Assembly (NCBI GenBank): GCA_018400435.1
Contig: JAGYMW010000013.1
Span: 1-40,199, forward strand
Source of the DNA: Bacillota bacterium
GTDB lineage: Bacteria; Bacillota; Dethiobacteria; DTU022
DNA: 40,199 bases
Reading direction: 5' to 3'
The notes under the pieces are model-generated. The model was given only the letters and a program-made list of their open reading frames with translations. It was not told the origin of the DNA and did no database searches. Shown here one piece after another: positions 25,008 through 34,874 of the stretch (position 1 is its first letter; every line of letters begins with the position of its first letter). The translations under genes were made by a program, and so were the position numbers.

Positions 25008-28000
25008 CTAACCCATCAACCTGAACAGGTAAAAAACCACCGCGGCAATAACCAGGACCAGGACCATACGAACAACGAGGACAATCATTTTTTTATTACT
25101 TCTTTTTTGACCATTTTCTACCACACGTGGCAACTTTAGTTCTTTTTCAGCACTGTCATTAGCGGAAGCGAGAACAACCCCTTTCCCCTGCGCTCTGTCT
25201 TCGGTAACCTGTTCTCTTGTCATTACCCGATAGATAGAAGGAATGACCAATAAAAGTAAAAGGGTTCCGGTAATCTGTCCTCCAATTACGGTAATAGCCA
25301 TTGGCGCCTGCAGCTGAGCGCCTTCACCGATACCCATGGCCAGGGGAAAAAGCCCCAGCACCGTGGTAGCTGTAGTCATCAGAATGGGACGAAGCCTCGC
25401 GGAGGCTCCTTCAATTATTGCCTTTTCCAGGGGCAAACCGTATACACGCCTCTGCTGGTTGATGAAGTCGACCATGATAATACCATCGTTAACAAGAATT
25501 CCCGAGAGAACAACAATGCCGATCAAAGCGGGAACACTGATTGAATTTCCGGTGATAATCAGCCCGAATATAACGCCGATATAGGCCAGCGGCAGGCTGC
25601 AAATAATAATAAAGGGATGCAGCAGCGACTCAAACTGGGCAGCCATCACCAGGTAAACCAGCAGGGCAGCCACGACCAGGACCAGCTGCAGCTCCGAGAG
25701 CACGTCGTCCATGAGGGTGGAACTGCCGGCTGCTTTGATTTCATAACCCGGCGGCAGAGCCAGGTCATCAAGGATCTCCATTGCTTCGTTTGTCGCTGCG
25801 CCCAGATCAATTTCTGAATACTGGATTTCGATCTGACCGACTATTTGCTGATCCTGCCGGGGAATGCTGAGAGGCCCGTAATCTTCCGTAAGTTCAGCTA
25901 TTTCATCAAGATGCAGGTACTCTCCCGAAGGGGAATAAAATCCAATCTGCCCGAGATCTTCAAGCGTCTCGAAAGTGTCCTGACGATAACCCAGCACCAC
26001 GTTTAGAATACCCTGATCTGTTTCAATCCGGCTGACCGGTATACCTTCCAGGGCTTCACGTACCATTGCAGCTACCTGAAACTGGGTAACCCCTTTCTGC
26101 AATGCTTCTCCCTGATCAAGGGTGATGTGAACTTCAGGGCGATTCTCTTCCATTGACGAACGAACATCGGTAAAATAAGGATGCCCGGCGAGCAGCTGGA
26201 CTGCATTACGAGTTATGTCTGTAACAGTATTCAGATCACTTCCGCTGACCACCAGTTCAAGCTGAACATCAAATCCGGCTGTATCAAGGAGCGATTCACG
26301 AGCAAATGCCGCCTCCACTCCCGCAGGCAGGACCGCCTCCACTTCTTTTCTGATCTCGTCGATTAGATTGTCCATTTCCTCTATGTAAGCAGGGTCAACT
26401 TCAGCCCTTAAATTAGCTTCGTTGGAAACGCCCCTTTCAGAGGCAACTCCCATAAACTGTGCCCCACCGACCCGGCTTGAGAAAGAACTTATTTCTTCAC
26501 GGTCATCCAGAATGGATTCAATTTCTGTCAAATAAGAATCAGTTACCGGGAGAATAGTACCCGGAGGCATGGTTATGTCAATTGTAAAAGACGATTCATC
26601 GGGTGAGGGGAAAAGATCGGTTCCCAGGGTACTATAACCAACCACTCCCAGGCCTACGAGTAAAAGAGCCAGAATAATTATCACCCAGGGATGGCTGACA
26701 GCAAAGGAAAGCATATTGCGATAATCAGACAGGCGATGTGGTTTCGTAGTTAGCTTATCCTGTTTCCTGCCTGATTGAAGTGAGCGTGAAGCGAGCAGCG
26801 GTATAACAGTCAGGGCTACCAGGAGAGAAGCCAGGATCGCACAGGCAACAGTCAAAGCAAACTCCCAGAAGAGCTGGCCGGCAAGTCCGCTGAGGAAAAC
26901 AACGGGGAAAAAGACACTGATGGTAGTCAAAGTAGAAGCGGTTACCGCTCCAGCGACCTCGCGGGCTCCGCTGACGGCGGCTTCGTTAGGCGATTCGCCC
27001 AGCTGGTAGTGGCGATAAATATTTTCACTGACCACAATGGCATTGTCAACCAGCATACCCGCAGCCAGGGCCAACCCACCCAGGGTCATCAGGTTAATGG
27101 TCAAATCGGTGAAATAAAGCAGGGTAAAGGTGGCAATAATTGCTGTAGGGATGCTTAAGCCGATAAACATGGTGGTCCGCCAGTTCTTAAGAAAAATGAT
27201 CAGCACCAGAACAGCCAGAACAGCTCCCCCTGCCAGAGCCCAGGCCAGATCGGCAAGAGCTCTTTCGATCTCTTCTGCCTGGTCGAAAATTGTGTTGAAA
27301 ACAACGGGTGACGATTCGATAGCACTTTCTTCAGCAAGCGTTTCCAGTTCCTGCCTGACCCGACGGGCCACCAGGACGGTATTGGCATCTCCCTCTTTCT
27401 GGATTGCCAGGCTGATGCTGGGTTGGCGGTTAAAGCGAGTGATGGTAGTAGGATTATAAGTATCCTGCTTTACTTCAGCAACAGTTGCAAGGGTAACAGG
27501 AGTAACAGGAAAATCATCATCGAACTCCATGCCGCCCATTGAAGTTTCTCCATAACCCATAGAGTTGAGAACCATAGCCGTAGCCATGTCGTTCAAGCCT
27601 TCCTCGAGCATCCTTGAAGCGCCGCTGATATTGCTGTTAATCCCTTGCTGCAGACTGTTCAGCCAGGCTTCATAATCGGGTATGGAGATAATCGGCTGAT
27701 TGCGAATATTCTCCCAGTCTTCATGAAGAGAAACGAGCAGATAAGTGTTTGTCGCCCTGGTAATGAGGGGCGTCCGTTCTGCCAGGGCTTCCAGCTCGGG
27801 GGTTCCAACATTCTGTTCTTTCATCTTCAGAGGGTTGAGAGGAATGATCAGCGTGCCGTTATCCCACACTGCTTCTTCGATAATCCAGAAATCATCGAGC
27901 CGGGTAACTTCATCATCCAAAACGATTGATGATTCTTCAAGATCTCCTGGCAGCAGGGGAAGACGGCCGAGAGCAGTCAGGGATAAATTGAGACTTCTGT

Positions 28001-29021
28001 TGCCCGGATCATATTTAAGAGCGGGATTAACGGTAAATATATTTAATATATCTTCAATTTCTTCCCCCTCTTCAGGAACCCAATTGTCGCTGAGGGGTAT
28101 GGTGAGATCCGGGCCATCGAGAGCAACACTGTCAAGAGCAAATATGTCATCCCAGAAAATTTCCCGGAGCGGCACATCTTCTGAAATACCGCCAGCAGTG
28201 ATGGAACTTGTTTCGCCGGCAAACATCTGGTTCAGATCAATGTCTACCTCTTCACCGACCATTTCTGCAAGTTTGTCTTGATCAACATGGAAACCCACCA
28301 CCAGGTCTCCAAGCTTATCGATTTCGGCAAAACGGCCGATAAAACGGATCCTGACCTGACGATCTTCCAGTTCCACGATACCCGCCGGCAGGTCCATCAG
28401 ACTGGCCTGTAAAATATTAGCGATTTGTTCAAATGATATTTCATGTTCAGCCATAATATCAGGCGAGGTGCGGACAAATACATCCTGCTCCACGCCCCCC
28501 TGGACCTGGACACTGGCTACACCGAGGATCGATTCGAGCCGTGGAGAAGCTGTTTCTTTTAACCACTCGGTCAGGGCGACCGCATCTGCGGTCCCGCTGG
28601 CTGAAAGCTGCATTATGGGCATGAGCATGGGATCAAATTCGAGGATCAGAGGCCTTTGCACACCGTCGGGGAAAGAAAGCAGATCCATTCGGGCACTGAC
28701 ATCTTCCCGAATCTGCTTGACGTCTGCGCCCCAGTCAAAAACAAGAATAACCAGAGATAGATTCTCCTGGGAAAATGAATTTAAACCGGTTAGCCCACTG
28801 ACGGCGGCGACACTGTCTTCAACCGGTTTAGTCACCAGTTCCAGGGTTTCCTGGGGAGAGCTACCCGGAAACGCAGTGATGACAGCCAGAACCGGCGCTT
28901 CAATGTCGGGTAGCAAATCCAGCGGGCTCTGGTAAAGACTCACCAGTCCTATCACCAGGATTAATAATAAGATAGCTGCAGTAGCTATAGGCCTTTTAAC
29001 CGCCAGTTCAGGCAAACTCAT
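25008..29021 (-). CDS. RND superfamily efflux permease (HAE1/AcrB-like) with a large porter-domain insertion
   Basis: A 1337-residue RND permease, against about 1030 for the usual family. TM1 follows MSLPELAVKRPIA. The first porter segment contains PGSSPQETLELVTKPVE and MPIMQLSASG. The second helix is only reached near residue 593. Residues about 245-507 form an extra acidic block before the canonical VTLATVAEVKQD and SISLAIQKEGDANTV. The central GGLALAAGMLVDNAIVVSENIYR (TM4) carries the Asp of the proton path. The second half repeats the plan (SGILVNDGIIMVDFINQQR). A lysine-rich linker and one additional helix close the C-terminus. ATG 29021 has GGGGGAC upstream; a longer frame to 29072 lies inside a leader hairpin. 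No membrane-fusion or outer-membrane partner gene is adjacent. Confidence 0.9.
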   Translation of the reverse strand: MSLPELAVKRPIATAAILLLILVIGLVSLYQSPLDLLPDIEAPVLAVITAFPGSSPQETLELVTKPVEDSVAAVSGLTGLNSFSQENLSLVILVFDWGADVKQIREDVSARMDLLSFPDGVQRPLILEFDPMLMPIMQLSASGTADAVALTEWLKETASPRLESILGVASVQVQGGVEQDVFVRTSPDIMAEHEISFEQIANILQASLMDLPAGIVELEDRQVRIRFIGRFAEIDKLGDLVVGFHVDQDKLAEMVGEEVDIDLNQMFAGETSSITAGGISEDVPLREIFWDDIFALDSVALDGPDLTIPLSDNWVPEEGEEIEDILNIFTVNPALKYDPGNRSLNLSLTALGRLPLLPGDLEESSIVLDDEVTRLDDFWIIEEAVWDNGTLIIPLNPLKMKEQNVGTPELEALAERTPLITRATNTYLLVSLHEDWENIRNQPIISIPDYEAWLNSLQQGINSNISGASRMLEEGLNDMATAMVLNSMGYGETSMGGMEFDDDFPVTPVTLATVAEVKQDTYNPTTITRFNRQPSISLAIQKEGDANTVLVARRVRQELETLAEESAIESSPVVFNTIFDQAEEIERALADLAWALAGGAVLAVLVLIIFLKNWRTTMFIGLSIPTAIIATFTLLYFTDLTINLMTLGGLALAAGMLVDNAIVVSENIYRHYQLGESPNEAAVSGAREVAGAVTASTLTTISVFFPVVFLSGLAGQLFWEFALTVACAILASLLVALTVIPLLASRSLQSGRKQDKLTTKPHRLSDYRNMLSFAVSHPWVIIILALLLVGLGVVGYSTLGTDLFPSPDESSFTIDITMPPGTILPVTDSYLTEIESILDDREEISSFSSRVGGAQFMGVASERGVSNEANLRAEVDPAYIEEMDNLIDEIRKEVEAVLPAGVEAAFARESLLDTAGFDVQLELVVSGSDLNTVTDITRNAVQLLAGHPYFTDVRSSMEENRPEVHITLDQGEALQKGVTQFQVAAMVREALEGIPVSRIETDQGILNVVLGYRQDTFETLEDLGQIGFYSPSGEYLHLDEIAELTEDYGPLSIPRQDQQIVGQIEIQYSEIDLGAATNEAMEILDDLALPPGYEIKAAGSSTLMDDVLSELQLVLVVAALLVYLVMAAQFESLLHPFIIICSLPLAYIGVIFGLIITGNSISVPALIGIVVLSGILVNDGIIMVDFINQQRRVYGLPLEKAIIEGASARLRPILMTTATTVLGLFPLAMGIGEGAQLQAPMAITVIGGQITGTLLLLLVIPSIYRVMTREQVTEDRAQGKGVVLASANDSAEKELKLPRVVENGQKRSNKKMIVLVVRMVLVLVIAAVVFYLFRLMG

Positions 29022-29051
29022 CAATACTGTCCCCCATAGTCCAACCGATAG

Positions 29052-29098
29052 CGTAAAAGGCGGGACCACCATGAATGTTCCCTGCCCCGCCTTTTACG
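29052..29098 (-). promoter_or_regulatory. 13-bp inverted repeat in the RND gene leader
   Basis: CGTAAAAGGCGGG (29052-29064) and CCCGCCTTTTACG (29086-29098) are perfect complements separated by 21 bases. The element ends about 30 bp before the RND start codon. On the minus strand no U-run follows, so a simple terminator is unlikely. A leader RNA hairpin or a protein operator fits better. Confidence 0.45.
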
Positions 29099-29120
29099 TC
29101 AGTTAACGATTTTATTGTAC

Positions 29121-29134
29121 ATTATACTATTATA
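29121..29134 (-). promoter_or_regulatory. Candidate -10 elements for the RND gene
   Basis: Two perfect TATAAT words lie on the minus strand (29126-29121 and 29134-29129) just upstream of the leader hairpin. No good -35 is found at 16-18 bp for either, so this is a weak promoter call. Confidence 0.3.
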
Positions 29135-29275
29135 ACAAAATTCCGATGAGTCATTCATAATTAAAGGTGGATTATATTTCAAGCACACCTCCCACCATCT
29201 GGCTGGCGGCACACGGCATGATAGCCCCGGACTGAATCCGCCACGTCAAAGAAATTACACCCGGGAATAATGATC

Positions 29276-30190
29276 TTAGCGGTTGCGGGCCACCGAATAG
29301 GCAGCAAGAGCTATGGAAGCCATCTTGCCCATGGGCGGTTCATTGCGGGAAGTGAGAATAACCGGGCGGGCTGCACCGAGAACCAGGCCGGCCATACGCC
29401 CTCCGGCGAAATAGATAATCGCCTTGCCGAGAATATTGCCCGCTTCAATATTGGGAACCATCAATAGATCGGCTTTTCCAGCCACCGGGCTATCGATCCC
29501 CTTGTGGAGAGCAGCTTCGAAGCTGACCGCTACATCCAGAGGTGTTGGCCCGTCAACTACCGCACCGGGGAAGACCTGCGGAGCCATCTCTTTGAGAGCC
29601 CGGGCATCAACAGTTGCGGGTATTTTGGGATCGACTTTTTCATTTGCTGAAAGAACGGCTATTTTCGGTTCGTTAATGCCAATAGCATGCAAAAAATCCA
29701 CCGCATTGCTGAGAATCGCTTTTTTTTGGTTCAGGTTGGGGCTGACATTTAAACCACCGTCGGTCATGTAGATAAGGCGGTAATAACCGGGAACTTCATA
29801 AATAGCAAAGTGGCTCAGGATACGGTCGCGGCGCATGCCTCCCCCCGGCCTGAGAACCGTCCGCAAAAAATCGGCGCTATTAACCATACCCTTCATCAAA
29901 ATATCAGCCCGGCCGGCGGATACCTCCTTCACGGCCCGGTGGGTAGCTTCAAGAGGTTCGGCCACATCGATGATCTCAATACCCTGCAGGTTAAGGCTGA
30001 CAGTCATGGCCATCCGCCAAATCTTCTCTTCAGGGCCAACCAGAACGAAATCAACCAGTCCCTCTTTGCGGCTGTCTCTGACTGATTCCAGGACCGTTTC
30101 CTCAGCTGCAGCGGCCACACAAAGCCTACAGACAGGTAGCTCCTTGACCGCAGTAATAACCTGATAGAAATTTTCAAAAGACATAACCAT
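29276..30190 (-). CDS. ptb: Phosphate butyryltransferase (phosphate acetyl/butyryltransferase family)
   Basis: A 304-residue enzyme of the phosphotransacylase family, converting butyryl-CoA and phosphate to butyryl phosphate and CoA. Recognisable blocks are ILMKGMVNSADFLRTVL, RILSHFAIYEVPGYYRLIYMTDGGLNV and GPTPLDVAVSFEAA. The terminal part contains VPNIEAGNILGKAIIYFAGG and a glycine-rich LGAARPVILTSR. Two closely spaced ATGs (30190 and 30184) share one GGGAG site, so the exact start is ambiguous. It follows buk by about 57 bp and is the last gene of the long minus-strand run. The pairing with buk supports butyryl over acetyl specificity; branched-chain acyl substrates cannot be excluded. Confidence 0.9.
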   Translation of the reverse strand: MVMSFENFYQVITAVKELPVCRLCVAAAAEETVLESVRDSRKEGLVDFVLVGPEEKIWRMAMTVSLNLQGIEIIDVAEPLEATHRAVKEVSAGRADILMKGMVNSADFLRTVLRPGGGMRRDRILSHFAIYEVPGYYRLIYMTDGGLNVSPNLNQKKAILSNAVDFLHAIGINEPKIAVLSANEKVDPKIPATVDARALKEMAPQVFPGAVVDGPTPLDVAVSFEAALHKGIDSPVAGKADLLMVPNIEAGNILGKAIIYFAGGRMAGLVLGAARPVILTSRNEPPMGKMASIALAAYSVARNR

Positions 30191-30247
30191 CACTCTCCCG
30201 CCACCGGATGATATAAACCTCTAGCTTTCAGAAACCCGGGAAGTAGT

Positions 30248-31309
30248 TCAATAACAGAGGGCCTTTTCTTCACCCCTGAGGATACGCAGTGCGCCCGCGG
30301 CCAGTGCTTCCAACTCTTCCTCGCCGGGAATAACAATAACCGGGGCAATAAATGATACACGGCCGGTAATTCCAGCAACCAGCTGCCGGTCATTGGCTAT
30401 TCCCCCGGTTAAAACGGTTCCGTCTACTGCTCCATTTAGCACTGCCGCCATCGCTCCGATTTCTTTGGCCACCTGGTAAATGAGGGCCTCAACAACTTTT
30501 TCCGCCTCATCGCTACCGGCGGAAATCATCTGCCTGATCCGGGCGAAATTTTTTGTTCCGAAATAAGAATAGATCCCACCGCGGGAGGTCAACAGCCTGA
30601 TCATCTCTTCACAACTGTACTTACCGCTGAAACAAAGCCTGACCAACCTCAGTGCCGGCAGTGTGCCGCATCGTTCCATGGAAAAAGGACCTTCTTCGTT
30701 AGCATTGTTGACATCAATCATGCGGCCCCGACAGTGAGCAGAGACTGAAATCCCGCTGCCAAGGTGAACAACCACCAGGTTGATCTCTTCATATTTTTTA
30801 TTCATCCCGACTGCTGCCCGGCGGGCCATCGCTTTCATGTTCAGGGCATGGGACATGCTCAGGCGAGGCAGATTTTTTAAACCTGAATAGCGAGCCGGTG
30901 TTTCAAACTCATCCACTGTGACAGGGTCAACAGTATAGACAGGTATACCCAGATGCCGGGCCAGCGGCAGGGCGATGATCGCTCCCAGGTTGGAAGCATG
31001 CCAGCCATAAACCGCTTCTATCAGATCCCTGTAAACGCTTTCATCAACCAGGTACGTACCGGAAGAAAGCGGTTTCAACAGGCCTCCTCGCACAACGAGA
31101 GCTGAAAGCTTCTTTAAGGAAATTGCTTTCTTCGCCAGCATGGCAAGTATCGCTTCCCGCCGTATTGACGCTTCAGCTTCAGGACTGAGGTCAACCTTTT
31201 TTTCAGGGCCATCATGGCGGATTACTTCTTTAAAAAGGCAATGCACATCCTCAAAATAACCGACTTTTGTCGAGGTAGAACCAGGGTTAATTACCAGGAT
31301 CCTGTCCAC
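30248..31309 (-). CDS. buk: Butyrate kinase
   Basis: A 353-residue acetokinase-family enzyme forming ATP and butyrate from butyryl phosphate. The N-terminal phosphate-binding ILVINPGSTSTKVGYF is followed by DPVTVDEFETPARYSG, then the second phosphate motif VVHLGSGISVSAHCRGRMIDVNNA. The C-terminal TVLTGGIANDRQLV and IPGEEELEALAAGALR complete the ASKHA fold. GTG 31309 was chosen over the ATG at 31315 because GAGGAGG abuts that ATG but is seven bases from the GTG. It lies 68 bp behind tex and directly before ptb, the usual clostridial butyrate branch, here in the order buk-ptb. Confidence 0.93.
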   Translation of the reverse strand: MDRILVINPGSTSTKVGYFEDVHCLFKEVIRHDGPEKKVDLSPEAEASIRREAILAMLAKKAISLKKLSALVVRGGLLKPLSSGTYLVDESVYRDLIEAVYGWHASNLGAIIALPLARHLGIPVYTVDPVTVDEFETPARYSGLKNLPRLSMSHALNMKAMARRAAVGMNKKYEEINLVVVHLGSGISVSAHCRGRMIDVNNANEEGPFSMERCGTLPALRLVRLCFSGKYSCEEMIRLLTSRGGIYSYFGTKNFARIRQMISAGSDEAEKVVEALIYQVAKEIGAMAAVLNGAVDGTVLTGGIANDRQLVAGITGRVSFIAPVIVIPGEEELEALAAGALRILRGEEKALCY

Positions 31310-31377
31310 GGCCATTCCTCCTCAGTTGATTATACAAACCGGCGATGTTTTGCCTGGCATTACCCACCGGTAAAAGA

Positions 31378-33549
31378 TTAATCAAGGGGCTGATCTGCGG
31401 CCTGTTTGATGGAGAGGGAAATACGGCCGCGCTCACGGTCGATAGCCAGCACTTTCACCGGCACCACCGCCTCGATCTGCAGGACCTCCATGGGATGGCT
31501 GATATAGCAATCGGCAATTTCCGATATATGGACAAGGCCGTCCTGGTGAACCCCGATATCAACAAATGCCCCGAAATCGACAATGTTGCGGACTATACCC
31601 CGGAAAATCATCCCCGGTTCCAGATCATCAATTTCCAGGACAGACCTTGAAAAAACCAGGCCAGGTAGATCTTCACGAGGATCACGGCCAGGTTTGCGAA
31701 ATTCTGCCAGTATATCTATGATGGTCGGCTCTCCAGCCTTCAGGCGGTCGGCCAGTTCCGCAGTCGGGAAAGTCTCTGCCGGAGGGATAGCATCCGGGTT
31801 TCCGAGGTCTCCCGGGTTTATGGAAAGCACTGCAATAAGGCGGCCGGCCAGCTCATATGATTCGGGATGAACAGCGCTTCTTTCCAGATAATTTTCGCTT
31901 TCCGGTAGGCGCAGGAAACCGGCACATTGTTTAAATATCTTCGGCCCCAGACCGGGGATTGCCTTCAGCTCCTCACGTGATCGGAAAAGTCCTTCATTAC
32001 TGCGGTAATCAGCAATCCGTTCGGCTACGGTAGTATTGATTCCGGCTACATGTGAAAGAAGGGCTGCAGAAGCACTATTCAACTCCACACCGACAGTGTT
32101 TACACAGCTCTCCACTGTCCCCGTCAGGGCGGTATCCAGCTGTTTTGGAGACATATCGTGCTGGTACTGCCCAACACCAATCGCTTTTGGATCGATCTTT
32201 ACCAGCTCAGCCAGCGGGTCCTGGAGGCGGCGGGCTATGGAAACAGCACTGCGGGCTGATACATCAAGAGCGGGGAATTCCCTGCGGGCTGCTTCTGATG
32301 CCGAATAAACACTGGCTCCTGCTTCGTTGACAACAGCATACTCAAGCTCAGGTCGCTTTACCCTGATCAGCTCGGCAATGAAGGCTTCACTCTCCCTGGA
32401 AGCAGTGCCGTTGCCAAGAGCAATACAGTCAATTTTATACCTGTCAACCAGCTGCAAGACTATCTTTTCCGCTACCTTAAGGTCATTTTTCGGCGCTACT
32501 GGAAAAATAGTCGCCGTTTCAAGCAGGATACCATTTTCGGAAACGCAAGCTAATTTGCACCCGGTGCGGAAACCGGGATCCCAGCCCATGATCCGCCGGT
32601 TGCGGACCGGAGGAACCAGCAGCCTCTTTTTTAAATTTCCCTTAAAAACATCGAGAGCACCGGTGATCGCCCGTTCAAGAAACTCCTGCCAGATTTCTTT
32701 TTCCAGGGAAGGATGAATCAAACGACGGAAACTGTCAGCAGCTGCTCCACAGATCAGTTCCCGGCAGGAACGGTTGCATGCGGAGGCCGGGTAGATGCTG
32801 CCAATTTCTTGCAGGGCTTTCTCCTCCGGGATCTTTATTTTCAGGCTGAGGGCTTCTTCCTTAACTCCCCTGCTTATAGCCAGGACCCGGTGATTCTTGA
32901 TTTTTTTCACCGGTTCGCTAAAACCGTTATAAAGTTCATATGTTTGGGCTTCCGTCTCCTCTTTTTTACCCGTCTCCACGGTAGCCAGACGGCGGTAAAG
33001 GAGGCGCAGCAGGCGTCGTATTTCAGCATCATCAGAAATTATTTCAGCAATTATATCGGAAATTCCCTGCATTACAGCGGAACTGTCAGCCAGTTCTTTT
33101 TCCGGATCAATATATTTTTTCGCCTCTTCAGCCGGATCAATATTCCCCTCGAGGACGGCCATTGCCGGCGGCTCAAGACCTTTTTTGCGAGCCATGGATG
33201 CCCTGGTCTTTTTCTTGGGCCTGTAGGGGCGGTAGAGATCGTCCAGCTCAGCCACGGTAGCCGCTTCATTCACCTGCCAGCGTAGTTCATCAGTAAGTGC
33301 TCCCTGTGCTTCTATCAAACGCAGTATCTCTGCCCGCCGCTTCTCAAGGCTGCGGTATGCTTTCAGCTTTTCTTCCAGCCGGCGCAGCTGTTCATCAAGC
33401 AAACCGCCGGTTGCTTCCTTGCGGTACCGGGCAATAAAAGGGACCGTGTTCCCTTCATCAAGCAAAAGAACTGTCCGGTTCACCTGCTGCAGGGGAATAT
33501 TCAGCTCCTTGCTCAGTCGTTCACAAATCTCTCTTTCCATCTCAGTCAT
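31378..33549 (-). CDS. tex: Tex family RNA-binding transcription accessory protein
   Basis: A 723-residue Tex protein, the bacterial relative of Spt6. The helical N-terminal region (VPFIARYRKEATGGLLDEQLR, LDDLYRPYRPKKKTR) is followed by the YqgF/RNase H-like domain (IMGWDPGFRTGCKLA). Two helix-hairpin-helix units come next (GINTTVAERIADYRS, LKAIPGLGPKIFKQCAGFLR). The C-terminal S1 RNA-binding domain is GMIFRGIVRNIVDFGAFVDI and ISLSIKQA. ATG 33549 (MTEMERE) has AAAGGA five bases upstream; a longer frame overlaps pyrE. It sits between pyrE (50 bp) and buk (68 bp) on one strand, so it may ride on the pyr transcript. Confidence 0.93.
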   Translation of the reverse strand: MTEMEREICERLSKELNIPLQQVNRTVLLLDEGNTVPFIARYRKEATGGLLDEQLRRLEEKLKAYRSLEKRRAEILRLIEAQGALTDELRWQVNEAATVAELDDLYRPYRPKKKTRASMARKKGLEPPAMAVLEGNIDPAEEAKKYIDPEKELADSSAVMQGISDIIAEIISDDAEIRRLLRLLYRRLATVETGKKEETEAQTYELYNGFSEPVKKIKNHRVLAISRGVKEEALSLKIKIPEEKALQEIGSIYPASACNRSCRELICGAAADSFRRLIHPSLEKEIWQEFLERAITGALDVFKGNLKKRLLVPPVRNRRIMGWDPGFRTGCKLACVSENGILLETATIFPVAPKNDLKVAEKIVLQLVDRYKIDCIALGNGTASRESEAFIAELIRVKRPELEYAVVNEAGASVYSASEAARREFPALDVSARSAVSIARRLQDPLAELVKIDPKAIGVGQYQHDMSPKQLDTALTGTVESCVNTVGVELNSASAALLSHVAGINTTVAERIADYRSNEGLFRSREELKAIPGLGPKIFKQCAGFLRLPESENYLERSAVHPESYELAGRLIAVLSINPGDLGNPDAIPPAETFPTAELADRLKAGEPTIIDILAEFRKPGRDPREDLPGLVFSRSVLEIDDLEPGMIFRGIVRNIVDFGAFVDIGVHQDGLVHISEIADCYISHPMEVLQIEAVVPVKVLAIDRERGRISLSIKQAADQPLD

Positions 33550-33599
33550 CTCAGTCCTTTCTCCTTCAAAACCACGGAAAACAGGGAACCAGGATCTTC

Positions 33600-34172
33600 T
33601 TAAAGAGCTCCTTCTTTCGGTTTTTGCAAGGGAACACCAGACCGACACAGGGGGCACTCTTCAGGATCATACGATTCGATAGCCATTTTCAGGAGGGCTT
33701 TCACCGGTATTCCCGGGTCAAAAAGGCCGGCAGTCCGGTCAACAATCACCGCTACCCCGACGATTTCTGCCTTCACAGCGTTCAACAGGTCAATCACTTT
33801 CTGTACTGAGCCTCCCGTACTGACTGCATCTTCAACCACCAGCACTTTTTCTCCCTCTCTGAGGCTAAAGCCACGGCGGAGGACCATTCGTTCTCCTTCC
33901 TTTTCGGCATAGACTGCTCTTGCCCCAAAGGCACGGGCTATTTCATAGGATAAAATTACCCCGCCCATTGCCGGCCCGATCACCGTTTCAATGCCGCTGT
34001 TGATAAAGGGACTGGCCATCATCCGGCATACCGCAGCAGCATGCTCCGGGTATTGCAGCAATTTTGAACACTGCAGGAAGCGGTCACTGTGACGCCCTGA
34101 GGTCAGCAGAAAATGGCCTTCCATGATCACCCCGCTTCTTTTCAGCAGTTCAAATATTTCAGCTTGATTCAT
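33600..34172 (-). CDS. pyrE: Orotate phosphoribosyltransferase
   Basis: A 190-residue type I phosphoribosyltransferase joining orotate and PRPP to OMP. FLLTSGRHSDRFLQCSKLLQ is the substrate loop. IGPAMGGVILSYEIA and the PRPP-binding VLVVEDAVSTGGS are intact. A C-terminal CPLC pair and lysine tail extend the core. ATG 34172 is six bases past the pyrF stop, with a GGGGGATAGG site in between. It is the last pyrimidine gene of the operon. Confidence 0.95.
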   Translation of the reverse strand: MNQAEIFELLKRSGVIMEGHFLLTSGRHSDRFLQCSKLLQYPEHAAAVCRMMASPFINSGIETVIGPAMGGVILSYEIARAFGARAVYAEKEGERMVLRRGFSLREGEKVLVVEDAVSTGGSVQKVIDLLNAVKAEIVGVAVIVDRTAGLFDPGIPVKALLKMAIESYDPEECPLCRSGVPLQKPKEGAL

Positions 34173-34178
34173 TCAGGC

Positions 34179-34874
34179 CTATCCCCCTATTTCTTCGATT
34201 ATTTTCCAAGCTGCCGCATAAGGATCTTCCGCCGTCCTAATGGGGCGCCCCACCACCAGATAATCTCCACCGGCCCGGATCACTTCCCGCGGGGTGGCTA
34301 CCCTTGATTGATCATTGATGTTGCTGCCGGCCGGCCTGACCCCGGGGCTGACAGTAAGGAAACCGCTGCCCCCAATTTCCTTCACCGCTTCTATCTCCCG
34401 GGGGGAGCAAATCACCCCGTCCAATCCGCTTTCTGCGACCAGGGTGGACAACAACCTGACCCTCTTTTCAACACCTTCCCAAAAACCCAGTTCGGAAAGC
34501 TGGCTGTCGTTCAGGCTGGTAAGCACGGTGACAGCAAGCAGCAAAGGCTTTGCATTATAATTTGCCAGTGCTTCCCGTGCGGCTACCATCATTTTTCGCC
34601 CTCCGGCGGCGTGGATATTGACCATCCACACTCCCAGAGAAGCAGCCGCCTTTACTGCTGCAGCAACGGTACTGGGTATGTCATGAAATTTGAGATCAAG
34701 AAAAATGCGATGACGTGAAGTCATTTCGGCGACGAAAGACGGACCGCCGGCGAGAAATAGCTCCAGGCCAATTTTGTAAGCAGCTCCAGTATCGCTTAAC
34801 CTGTCGGCCAGAATCCTGGCCTTCTGCGGATCCGGCAAATCAAGAGCGATGATCAGGCGTTCAGCAGGGTTCAT
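34179..34874 (-). CDS. pyrF: Orotidine 5'-phosphate decarboxylase
   Basis: A 231-residue OMP decarboxylase producing UMP. The active-site block FLDLKFHDIPSTV contains the catalytic Asp-Lys-Asp array. LIIALDLPDPQKA forms the first barrel strand, and GVRPAGS with VVGRPIRTAEDP close the phosphate site. ATG 34874 has AAGGAG eight bases upstream and overlaps the end of pyrD by 14 bp. Confidence 0.95.
   Translation of the reverse strand: MNPAERLIIALDLPDPQKARILADRLSDTGAAYKIGLELFLAGGPSFVAEMTSRHRIFLDLKFHDIPSTVAAAVKAAASLGVWMVNIHAAGGRKMMVAAREALANYNAKPLLLAVTVLTSLNDSQLSELGFWEGVEKRVRLLSTLVAESGLDGVICSPREIEAVKEIGGSGFLTVSPGVRPAGSNINDQSRVATPREVIRAGGDYLVVGRPIRTAEDPYAAAWKIIEEIGG

Noticed and set aside
27745-28281. 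178-codon plus-strand frame within the RND gene
   Set aside because: Serine/arginine-rich antisense shadow of the RND insertion; no binding site.
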